Source: Oceanobacillus indicireducens (GTDB lineage Bacteria > Bacillota > Bacilli > Bacillales > Amphibacillaceae). Taken from it: a stretch of 40,090 nt of DNA. Position numbers and translations under genes: made by a program. Below are positions 26,466-34,008 of the stretch, in pieces (position 1 is the stretch's first letter; each line of letters starts with the position of its first letter). The DNA lies in the NCBI RefSeq assembly GCF_014647195.1, contig NZ_BMOS01000006.1, positions 107,173 through 147,262 on the forward strand, given 5' to 3'. A model generated the notes under the pieces. The model was not told the origin of the DNA, did no database searches, and saw nothing but the letters and a program-made list of their open reading frames with translations.

Positions 26466-26735
26466 GGGGTTTTGTTTTCCCTTTAGCATGTTCGTCTTAC
26501 CTTAACGGGAAAAGAACTGGGGGTTATTTTACCTTTAGCATGTTCTTCTTACTTTAATGGGAAAACAACTGAGGGTTATTTTCCCTTTAGCATGTTCTTC
26601 TTACTTTAATGGGAAAACAATAGGGAACTATTAGCCTTTTAGGGCGCTCAGCTTGCCCTAATAAGAAAACAATCGATTCCTATTTTCCCCTACGCATGAT
26701 TATCTTACTTAATTGGGAAAGTATCCGTCCACCGG
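26466..26735. repeat. Tandem 52-bp hairpin repeat, array 2
   Basis: Five units repeat at exactly 52 bp: the anchor TTTTCCC or its variant starts at 26475, 26527, 26579, 26631 and 26683. Most units contain TTTTCCCTTTAGCATG and end TTAATGGGAAAACAA, so TTTTCCC pairs with GGGAAAA. Unit 4 differs strongly but keeps a stem (TTAGGGC with GCCCTAA). The sequence is unrelated to arrays 1 and 3, yet the period is the same. A degenerate unit may precede at about 26423. There are no ORFs in this 440-bp gap. Confidence 0.85.
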
Positions 26736-26782
26736 GCACCGGAACGGTAATCAGAGCACAAAAATCATAAATCTTATATTCA

Positions 26783-28192
26783 CTACCCTTCTTCATTTTT
26801 CATATCCGACCAAGGAACAAATGAAAATGGAACCCCAACAAATTTTGCTGTTGTTTCATCAAAGGATACGAGATCTTGTCTCGAAATTTCTTTCAAAGAA
26901 TGTTTGCCCATTGCACGGATACCTTCCTTGATTTCTTCTACACTTGATGTTAAATAATTTGCCGCTGCTTGAGCACCATCGTCAATGTTAAATTGGTTGG
27001 CGAATTTCCCTTCATGAAAAGCAACTTCAGTTGGTGGTTCAAAAGGAACTGCCTTTAGTGATTGATTATGGGTGACAGCAAATAACAATGCTGATCCTAT
27101 ATAGACAGCATCCGCCCCTAAAGCAAGCACTTTTAGAAACTCACTTGGTGTAAATAACCCGCCTGAAACAATTAAACTTACGGAATCTTTCTTTCCGAGC
27201 CTTTCCAGATGATTAACAGCACGAACAACTGCGTGGAGCGTAGGTATTCCGAAGCTGTCAGATAAAATCGGAGCACCACCATGGGTTGAGCCTTGGCCGC
27301 CATCAATTGAAATAAAGTCTATTCCGAGGTGAAGTGAAGCTTCAATATCTTCTTCCAATCTCCCGCCAGCAGCAATCTTTACCCCAATTGGAACACCGCC
27401 AGAAACTTTCCGTAGTTCCTTTACTAAATCCTTAAGGTCATCAATCGTTTGATCGTCAAAAAAATGCTCATAAATTTGAGCAACTTCTCCTTCCTTAAGG
27501 CCCATCAGCTTCCTCGCTCTCCCTGTCAAATTCTCCGGTTGAATTTTCGCTCCCATGCCCATCTTAGCACCTTGGCCAAGTTTAATCTCAATCATATCTA
27601 CTTGTTTATAAAGCTTCTGTTCTTTCGCCCAAGCTGTTTTGGAAAACTGCAAGATTAGCTTGCCGCCCAACTTTAATTCTTCGGGTAACACCACTCCTTC
27701 ACCGGTGTTAATTGCAGTATTAACCTCTTTAGCTGCCTTCGCAAGGGCCATCCGTACATGCTCACTTAGTGCCAGCCCATAAGCCATTCCACTAATCAAT
27801 AATGGGATTTCAGTATTTAAAGGTTTTTTTGCCTTGGGACCGATCGTAATTTTTACATCAACTTCATCATCGCTATCTGTAGGAAACGTGGTAATTTGGG
27901 CAGGGATGAATGTTAGACTAGACAAATGCGGCCAAGACCTAGAACCACCGATTGGACGGTGTAGAACTTCACCTGAATCTGCTCGCAGATTATTTTCCAA
28001 CATATTCTGTAAGCCAACATGTGCAAGTCCTGGAATTAATTCGATCAAATTTTCTTGATAGCTATCCGTAAATATTATGTTTCCAATTTTTTTTACGATT
28101 GCTTTAAAAATCCAGCGTCTTCCGAAAATGAGAAATAAAAGGATGGCAAGGACTATCGTAACCAATATAAGTGTTATTATTTGTAACATCAT
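26783..28192 (-). CDS. yerD: FMN-binding glutamate synthase-domain protein, YerD-like
   Basis: A protein of about 469 aa with one N-terminal membrane helix and a glutamate synthase alpha-subunit FMN-barrel domain (GSRSWPHLSSLTF, ISGMAYGLALSEHV, EIKLGQGAKMGMG, ISIDGGQGSTHGG, SGGLFTPSEFLKVLALGADAV in part). It lacks the amidotransferase and the cysteine-rich parts of true GltB. Bacillus YerD has this layout; its reaction is not established. The frame opens at a TTG (28225), but AAAGG lies 11 bases before the ATG at 28192. It follows the ger operon in the same direction and may be read from it. Confidence 0.85.
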   Translation of the reverse strand: MMLQIITLILVTIVLAILLFLIFGRRWIFKAIVKKIGNIIFTDSYQENLIELIPGLAHVGLQNMLENNLRADSGEVLHRPIGGSRSWPHLSSLTFIPAQITTFPTDSDDEVDVKITIGPKAKKPLNTEIPLLISGMAYGLALSEHVRMALAKAAKEVNTAINTGEGVVLPEELKLGGKLILQFSKTAWAKEQKLYKQVDMIEIKLGQGAKMGMGAKIQPENLTGRARKLMGLKEGEVAQIYEHFFDDQTIDDLKDLVKELRKVSGGVPIGVKIAAGGRLEEDIEASLHLGIDFISIDGGQGSTHGGAPILSDSFGIPTLHAVVRAVNHLERLGKKDSVSLIVSGGLFTPSEFLKVLALGADAVYIGSALLFAVTHNQSLKAVPFEPPTEVAFHEGKFANQFNIDDGAQAAANYLTSSVEEIKEGIRAMGKHSLKEISRQDLVSFDETTAKFVGVPFSFVPWSDMKNEEG

Positions 28193-28236
28193 TACCAGTT
28201 CACTACCTTTTTTAATGACAATCAATAAACGAACGG

Positions 28237-28401
28237 CTAATTAGGAGAAGATTGCTTTTCCTCTTCCTTCTTCCAAGGAGGATCAGCATCTTCATGTAAT
28301 TTCTGATTTACTTTATAAATGGAAAGCGGGATGAGGTATGCTAAAACAGTACAAAACACCCCTAATAGGGATGGTATCCTTTCGGTGATCATGCTCCACA
28401 T
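28237..28401 (-). CDS. Small membrane protein of the germinant-receptor operon (54 aa)
   Basis: A 54-aa frame starts MWSMITERIPSLLGVF, has one hydrophobic segment (about 10-29) and a charged tail (HEDADPPWKKEEEK). GAGAGGGG lies upstream of its ATG, and it begins six bases past the stop of the gerC-type gene. Small membrane D subunits are known in some Bacillus germinant receptors (GerKD, GerVB-linked); those usually have two helices and about 75 aa. By position and type it may be a shorter D-like subunit. It is below the usual ORF size cut-off. Confidence 0.7.
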   Translation of the reverse strand: MWSMITERIPSLLGVFCTVLAYLIPLSIYKVNQKLHEDADPPWKKEEEKQSSPN

Positions 28402-28406
28402 TTCTA

Positions 28407-29582
28407 CTAATCCCCTCTCGAGTTTACGCGAACTGAAGTACCTGGTTGTGTAATCGTTCCCTTTACATTAATGGTAATTTTACTTTCGGAAAAATAATTT
28501 TCCCCATGATCCCAATCTTGTTTTATTTCATTCCATAGTTTATTATGATGAATCCTAAGATATTTATCGAAATCCAGCACATCAACTTGTAGTTCATCCT
28601 TCATTTTTCGGACAGCTATTTCCGATAATTTTTTCACCTCCTTTTCAAACGCTTGTTCAAATATCTTTAAATTTTCTTCTTTATAGAAATCTACCGTACC
28701 AAAGTATTCTCTAATCGCTGCTGTTAATGAAATATCTACTTGAAATTCCAATGCATTTTTATCACGATTCAACAGCTTATAATCACTGCTACTCCCCGTA
28801 ATTTCAAATGTGGCCTGTTCACCCTCGACTTCAGTAGTAACACTACCATCCTGGGCACCGCCAGTAATAAATTGTCGCCCTTTTGCATCTGCTCCCGTTA
28901 GTGTATCAACCAGTTTATTTGGCTTTTCAGCAATTACCGCTATACCTTGGTAATATATAGAGTTGTCTGCCACCTCAGTAAGGAGTGGTACCGTAAAGCT
29001 TCGATTGATTAATAGCTTTTCTTGAACGTCTCCAATCTGGATCGGTTTCATCGTTGCCACAGATTCAGCATTCTCCATTATTTCGGTTATATACTCTGCC
29101 GGAATCTTGACATGTTCCGGCTCAACATTTAGAAGAGTTTTTGCTTTGTTATCAGCTACAACAATGAAGATACCCCTTCGCATGTACTCCTGCCTGACAA
29201 AAACGTCTAAAACATTTGCAAGCATATCTTCTTGCTCAGCTAACTCTTTAGATATAATAACTAAATCTAAATGTTCGACATCCATTTTTCGATTTTCCTG
29301 TCTTGAAATATCCCGATTTGTCTCGAATATTCCTTCTCCTGTTCTGCTTATATTTCGATATGCTTTTCCTCCCCCGGGCTCTGTAATTGTACCTAAACCT
29401 GCAGGAACTATAATTTGCTCGGTTAATTCAAGGATTGCCTTTCCACCATCATCTTCAGCCAAGTCAATTGCAACTGCAGATAAAAATGCTCTTTCTTCTA
29501 TTTGCACCTCATCCCAACATCCTGAAAGAGTGACTAAGAAGAAAATAAGAAGTGGCATGATAGGAAGCATTTTATTGTCCAC
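28407..29582 (-). CDS. Ger(x)C-family spore germination lipoprotein
   Basis: The C subunit of a germinant receptor, with signal peptide and lipobox LSGCWDE, followed by the conserved IEERAFLSAVAIDLAE and the C-terminal Ger(x)C domain (FEKEVKKLSEIAVRKMKDELQVDVLDF). It is anchored in the inner spore membrane and needed for nutrient response. The frame is open to an ATG at 29606, but AAAGGAGG sits eight bases before a GTG at 29582; that GTG is the better start. It overlaps the gerB-type gene by 11 bp. Confidence 0.93.
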   Translation of the reverse strand: MDNKMLPIMPLLIFFLVTLSGCWDEVQIEERAFLSAVAIDLAEDDGGKAILELTEQIIVPAGLGTITEPGGGKAYRNISRTGEGIFETNRDISRQENRKMDVEHLDLVIISKELAEQEDMLANVLDVFVRQEYMRRGIFIVVADNKAKTLLNVEPEHVKIPAEYITEIMENAESVATMKPIQIGDVQEKLLINRSFTVPLLTEVADNSIYYQGIAVIAEKPNKLVDTLTGADAKGRQFITGGAQDGSVTTEVEGEQATFEITGSSSDYKLLNRDKNALEFQVDISLTAAIREYFGTVDFYKEENLKIFEQAFEKEVKKLSEIAVRKMKDELQVDVLDFDKYLRIHHNKLWNEIKQDWDHGENYFSESKITINVKGTITQPGTSVRVNSRGD

Positions 29583-30750
29583 GATTTTTGCCTCCTTTAA
29601 TCCCATACATGATCCAAAGCGGAATCACGACAAATACAGGGAGAATAGAGGTTGTATAAGCCAGATACTCTTCAAATTTGACATTTTCCAAAAAGTTATT
29701 AGGAAGCGTCGAGATGAAATAAATAAGAGGTGATAGCCCAAATACAATCGTATGCTTTTTAAGCTTTGGCAAAATGGATTGCAGTGCCATTACAGCGACA
29801 TCATATGTCATCATTGCAGTTGTAAAAATCGACGTAATCCAAATCACAAAAAATAGCGATTCCATTCTTTCAAAAAAGCCTCCTGGTATTTTGATCGATT
29901 TTGCCAATTCGATTAAAGGAAGACGAATGACCTCAGTTGTGGCTTGTCCGAACACAGCGATACAAACTAAATAGATAAGCAGATATAAAAGCACCACCCA
30001 AGACATGCCAAATGCCGCTCGACCCGGTACTTTATTTATGTCTTTTACTAAAGGGATATAAAAAAATAAAATCCCTATTCCTGCATATGCAAGGGCACTA
30101 TCGATTGTACCTTTTACATATCCATTTATTCCGGTAGTGAATACAGGTAAGACATTATCTAACTTCATAAATCCGATTGCAAAAATGATTAACAGCCCTG
30201 TAACGAGAAAAATCAGCGGTAAAAACATCGCATTTAAGCGAAATAATCCGACTCGACTACCAGAAACAGAATAAACAACAATAAGCAAGAAGGAGAGTCC
30301 AATAACTTCAACTGGCGTCGTATCAAATAAATATTGTTTAGAGATAATACTAATCGACGAAACTTCATAAGCAGCAATCATCATTCCTTGTATCGCAAAC
30401 AATAGTGTCAATAGATAAGCAACGGGTTTAGACAAAAGGGAGGATGAATAGGACAGGAATGATTGATTGGGAAATTTGGAGACTATTTTTGCTACAAACC
30501 ATGTCAAGCTAACGGCCAGTATTCCTGCAATAATAATAGCTATCCATCCATCGGCAAATCTCACCGACTTTGCCAGTATTCCCGGAAGGTCTAATATGCT
30601 AACTGCTATAGCTACGGAAGGTATGGCGATCATAATATCTTGTGATTGAATGCTTTCATCTGCATATTTAAAAGGTGACATGAATGAATGTTTCTCCTTT
30701 GTAGAGGGCTTCTTATACGGTTCAAATATTATATTACTTTGATATGACAT
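29572..30750 (-). CDS. GerAB-type spore germination permease
   Basis: A 392-aa amino-acid permease-like protein of the spore-germination (GerAB, APC superfamily) type with about ten membrane helices. It starts with a short cytoplasmic arm and the family segment SIQSQDIMIAIPSVAIAVSI. This B subunit carries the nutrient-binding site in characterised receptors (amino acids or sugars). It lies between the A and C subunit genes: 12 bp from A, overlapping C. Confidence 0.92.
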   Translation of the reverse strand: MSYQSNIIFEPYKKPSTKEKHSFMSPFKYADESIQSQDIMIAIPSVAIAVSILDLPGILAKSVRFADGWIAIIIAGILAVSLTWFVAKIVSKFPNQSFLSYSSSLLSKPVAYLLTLLFAIQGMMIAAYEVSSISIISKQYLFDTTPVEVIGLSFLLIVVYSVSGSRVGLFRLNAMFLPLIFLVTGLLIIFAIGFMKLDNVLPVFTTGINGYVKGTIDSALAYAGIGILFFYIPLVKDINKVPGRAAFGMSWVVLLYLLIYLVCIAVFGQATTEVIRLPLIELAKSIKIPGGFFERMESLFFVIWITSIFTTAMMTYDVAVMALQSILPKLKKHTIVFGLSPLIYFISTLPNNFLENVKFEEYLAYTTSILPVFVVIPLWIMYGIKGGKNRGQ

Positions 30751-30762
30751 TGTTTTTGCCCT

Positions 30763-32310
30763 TTATTTAATAGAAGTATCTTTAGAAACATCATCTACTG
30801 GTTCCAAATGTTTTGGTCGACGAGTTAATTTCGTAAATGGCGCACGAATGATAACGTCCTTTAAATCTTTCAGAAACAATGGCCCAAAGGGAATCGAATA
30901 AGGCATTCCAATACTTTTTAAATTTACGATATGAATGTTCATCATAATATAAATAAGAATCAGCCCGTATAACCCTAAAGCCCCACTTGCAATAATAACG
31001 ATAAAACGAAATGTCCGAAGTGCGATACTCATACTATAAGTAGGAATACTAAACGCTGCAATCGCTGTAAGTGCTGTTACAATCACCATAATTGGACTGA
31101 CTATGCCAGCACTAACTGCCGCTTCTCCAATAACTAAACCACCTACAATTCCAATCGTTTGACCAATTACTTTAGGGAGTCTTACCCCCGCCTCGTGTAA
31201 AATTTCAAAAGTGATTGCCAATAGAATCGCTTCAACTGCGGCGGGAAATGGAACGCCTTCTCTAGAAGCTGCTATGGAATAAGCCAGTGTACTAGGGATC
31301 ATCCCAGGGTGAAACGATACAAAAGCAACATAAAGCCCGGGTAAAAACACAGCGATAAAAGCTGCTAGAAAACGCAATATCCTTAAAAGACTTGCTGACA
31401 TCCAGCGCTGGGTATAATCTTCCGGTGACGCTAGACCATCGCTAAGTGACATGGGAGCAATAAGTGCGAATGGTGTACCGTCAACAATAATTCCTACTTT
31501 CCCCTGTATTAAGCTTGCGGAAACTGAATCAGGTCTTTCGGTATCAAGAATTTGCGGAAAGGGAGAGTAGATACTATCTTCAATCCATTGCTCGATAAAG
31601 GATGAATCTGAAATAAAATCAATGTCCATCGTTGCCAGCCTACGATTTATTTCATTTACTAAATCCGGATTTGTGATCCCTTCTATATAACAGACAACCA
31701 CCATTTGTTTGGAACGCTTACCAACCTCGTGTTTCTTAAAGCGTAAATTGGGATCTCTAATATCTCTGCGGATTAATGCCATATTTGTAAAAATACTTTC
31801 AACAAATCCATCCCTTGGTCCGCGCACTAACGTCTCAGACTCTGGTTCTTCAATCGAGCGGCTTTCCCCGCCAGTAGTCCCCATAAGTAGTACTTCTTCA
31901 TAACCTTCTAAGTAGAAAGCAGTGTGCCCATTTAAAATGGCAAGGGAAACATCATCTAAATTATTGGATTTATCTGTATCCGTAACTGCAACAACTTCAC
32001 TATGTATTTTGTCTAGGATACCCGTTTCATACTGCATTAGATTTTCTTGGATCACTTTTAAAATATTGTTATTGATAAGATCTTCATCTGTAATTCCACT
32101 AATGTAAATGATGGCAGCTCTTTTTTCTATACCGCCAATAATTAATTCGCGCGTGACTAAATCAGTCGGATCTCCAAGCATTTTTTTGATTGACTTTAAA
32201 TTGTCATCTAGATTTTTAGTAATTGATGTATTGAACTCTTCTTGTTGTTCTTGGCTTTGCTTTATTTTATTTCTCGTTTTCATTCGATTGAATATCGAGC
32301 GTCTTGCCAT
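30763..32310 (-). CDS. GerAA/GerKA-type spore germination protein
   Basis: A 515-aa A subunit of a germinant receptor. A soluble N-terminal domain of about 300 residues (NLKSIKKMLGDPTDLVTREL, ETLVRGPRDGFVESIFTN, RDPNLRFK, QILDTERPDSV) is followed by membrane helices with the conserved FLPGLYVAFVSFHPGMIP. With the B and C subunits it forms an inner-membrane receptor that opens the spore to nutrients. First gene of the operon; GAGGGG precedes the ATG. No clear SigG promoter could be fixed by eye. Confidence 0.95.
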   Translation of the reverse strand: MARRSIFNRMKTRNKIKQSQEQQEEFNTSITKNLDDNLKSIKKMLGDPTDLVTRELIIGGIEKRAAIIYISGITDEDLINNNILKVIQENLMQYETGILDKIHSEVVAVTDTDKSNNLDDVSLAILNGHTAFYLEGYEEVLLMGTTGGESRSIEEPESETLVRGPRDGFVESIFTNMALIRRDIRDPNLRFKKHEVGKRSKQMVVVCYIEGITNPDLVNEINRRLATMDIDFISDSSFIEQWIEDSIYSPFPQILDTERPDSVSASLIQGKVGIIVDGTPFALIAPMSLSDGLASPEDYTQRWMSASLLRILRFLAAFIAVFLPGLYVAFVSFHPGMIPSTLAYSIAASREGVPFPAAVEAILLAITFEILHEAGVRLPKVIGQTIGIVGGLVIGEAAVSAGIVSPIMVIVTALTAIAAFSIPTYSMSIALRTFRFIVIIASGALGLYGLILIYIMMNIHIVNLKSIGMPYSIPFGPLFLKDLKDVIIRAPFTKLTRRPKHLEPVDDVSKDTSIK

Positions 32311-32387
32311 TTGATCCCCTCATTTAGCTGAAATAGAGCTTCCCCTTTCTTTTTCCCAATTCCTAGTGTTTTATACAATAACAAAAA

Positions 32388-32410
32388 GAGGGAAATAAAA
32401 AATCCCCCTC
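32388..32410 (-). terminator. Terminator of the yunF-like gene
   Basis: On the minus strand GAGGG and CCCTC form a short stem with a long T-rich loop, followed by TTTTTG. It lies 26 bp past the stop codon. Confidence 0.5.
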
Positions 32411-32435
32411 ATCTAAATATAATTCATTATTCAAG

Positions 32436-33287
32436 TTAAAATAAGCCGAGCTGCCTAGGAGCAAGCCCTTCATAGTCGATCCCTAACATCGCTTGAAATT
32501 GTTTTGCGTTCACAGCTGCATCCCCACCAGAATTATTATTAAACAAGACATAAATGTTTTCTGAGGATGTTGCCAGTTTTAAGACGCGCTCTTTCCATTC
32601 CAGTAATTCTTTTTCATTATACTTATACAAATAACGGACTTCTCGCCAATTCGTATCCGCATTCTTCGGTCTAACCCATCCATAGACATTCCTGCCATGC
32701 ATCCGGATCAATGTCATTTCAGAATGTGTCGCTACAGGTACAATGGGTACCGAACCGTTCCCCGCTTGCGGCTCATCGACAATCGCGTGAATCCAGCCTT
32801 CCTGTTTCATAAAATCAAGTGTACTGTCACGATGGGCTTCACTGAACCAAGATTGATGTCTAAATTCTAAGGCAATTGGAATATCACCCATCATCTGCTT
32901 ACAATACCGCAAATAAGTGACATTCTCTGTCCTACAATCAAACCAAGGCGGAAATTGAAATAAGACCATCGCTAACTTTTTCGCTTCTTGAAAAGGTACT
33001 AAGGAATCTTTAAATGCTTGAAACATCTCCGTTTTCGAATCAAAGGGAGAATTGCTCCGCTGATGACCTGTCATGCCTTGGTATGCCTTCACAACGAAAC
33101 GGAACATTTCCGGTGTTTCGTTAACCCATTTCGAAATGTTACGGACAGGCTGGACGGCGTAAAAAGATGCATCCACTTCTACTATTGGAAAATGACTGCC
33201 ATATTCTCCTAATTTATCTTTTGCTTTCAAATGTGGTTGGTACAAGGAATGGTGGTCCCTCCACCCGGTTACACCTATGTATATCAT
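32436..33287 (-). CDS. yunF: DUF72-family protein, YunF-like
   Basis: A 283-aa TIM-barrel-like protein of the DUF72 family. Signs are the start IYIGVTGWRDH, VDASFYAVQPVRN, FRFVVKAYQGMTGH, VLFQFPPWF, ALEFRHQSWF, RMHGRN and YVLFNNNSGG. The family's reaction is not established. An upstream in-frame start at 33347 would add 20 residues, but GGGGGAGGG lies just before the ATG at 33287, which fits the family start. Confidence 0.9.
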   Translation of the reverse strand: MIYIGVTGWRDHHSLYQPHLKAKDKLGEYGSHFPIVEVDASFYAVQPVRNISKWVNETPEMFRFVVKAYQGMTGHQRSNSPFDSKTEMFQAFKDSLVPFQEAKKLAMVLFQFPPWFDCRTENVTYLRYCKQMMGDIPIALEFRHQSWFSEAHRDSTLDFMKQEGWIHAIVDEPQAGNGSVPIVPVATHSEMTLIRMHGRNVYGWVRPKNADTNWREVRYLYKYNEKELLEWKERVLKLATSSENIYVLFNNNSGGDAAVNAKQFQAMLGIDYEGLAPRQLGLF

Positions 33288-33406
33288 GTAATCCCTCCCC
33301 CACCTATCATAGCATAAGAAAAATAATATATACGAATGCACCGGCATTTAAGGAATCGTCCAAAGAGGTTGATGGCATTTATTTTTCTTGCCAAAAAACC
33401 ATAAAA

Positions 33407-33442
33407 AATCCCTCAAGTACTTTAATAGTAAAATGAGGGATT
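33407..33442 (-). terminator. Hairpin terminator in the gap upstream of yunF
   Basis: AATCCCTCA pairs exactly with TGAGGGATT, followed on the minus strand by TTTTTTA. No minus-strand gene ends just before it; it may stop readthrough from the ABC operon or mark a short transcript. The rest of 33288-33643 shows only the leader of the small plus-strand gene. Confidence 0.6.
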
Positions 33443-33643
33443 ACCTTATTCAATGTTTCCAAACTCTGGAGTTAAAACCAGCTTTTTCACCTGTACTCAA
33501 TTGAAATAACTACCCACTATACACGAACATGCGTTCCTTTTTCGCTTTTTAAATAATGGTAATATATAAGTGCAGTTAAAGTTATATGGGTGGGTGGTTG
33601 TCACGTTTTCCTTTTCCTTAAAAAGGGGAGGGAGGTGATAATC

Positions 33644-33790
33644 ATGGATACTTTCTTGGAGTTTTTAAAAGAAGTGTTAAAAGGGATCATTCGCGCGATT
33701 AGTGCGTATGTATTTCAGAAAACTTTTTTAAACGAAGAGAAAACCACCCGTTGCCGTAGGAAGCCGGGTGGTTCTCGAAGTAATAAATAA
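33644..33790 (+). CDS. Small amphipathic peptide, candidate type I toxin
   Basis: A 48-aa peptide with very strong ribosome binding site (GGGAGGTGAT) six bases before ATG. Residues 1-30 form a hydrophobic, probably amphipathic helix (MDTFLEFLKEVLKGIIRAIS), and the tail is strongly basic (TTRCRRKPGGSRSNK). The upstream ATG at 33590 lacks such a site. The 5' leader GGTGGTTGT (33593-33601) is exactly complementary to ACAACCACC at 33800-33808 past the stop, and a minus-strand promoter and terminator bracket the 3' half. These are the marks of a type I toxin mRNA. No family match is certain. Confidence 0.6.
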   Translation: MDTFLEFLKEVLKGIIRAISAYVFQKTFLNEEKTTRCRRKPGGSRSNK

Positions 33791-33864
33791 TCTTTTGTTA
33801 CAACCACCGCCTGTACGGCCGAGGCTACAAAGAGAGAAGTTACTGCTTCTCTCTTTTACTATCT
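33733..33864 (-). ncRNA. Candidate antisense RNA (antitoxin) overlapping the toxin-like mRNA
   Basis: A minus-strand promoter TTGATT (33899-33894), 17 bases, TAAAAT (33876-33871) points toward the small gene. A stem ACCACCCG/CGGGTGGT (33743-33772) followed on the minus strand by TTTTCTCTT would end the transcript inside the coding region. The resulting RNA of about 130 nt would pair with the 3' half of the mRNA, as in the bsrG/SR4 and txpA/RatA pairs. Predicted by eye only. Confidence 0.4.
33829..33857 (+). terminator. Terminator of the toxin-like gene
   Basis: AAAGAGAGAAG pairs with CTTCTCTCTTT across six bases, then TTTTAC. It lies 39 bp past the stop codon. Confidence 0.75.
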
Positions 33865-34008
33865 ATATCCATTTTAACGTAAAAACATGCAAAAATCAAT
33901 GTGACTTATTCGTCAACCCTTGTTAACAACGTAACTAACTCCAAATGAAATAGTTAGGCTATTTCTCACACATTACGAGGAGATACATAGTCAAGTGTCT
34001 CCTGTGTT

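Noticed and set aside
29107-29733. 208-aa plus-strand frame
   Set aside because: It is the complement of the gerC-type gene, which has a clear lipobox and family motifs; the long antisense frame reflects codon use.
32311-32435. SigG promoter for the ger operon
   Set aside because: Only loose matches to the -35 and -10 patterns were found; no spacing was convincing.
33960-34008. Terminator of the large permease gene
   Set aside because: AGGAGATAC/GTGTCTCCT can pair, but no T-run follows on the minus strand.
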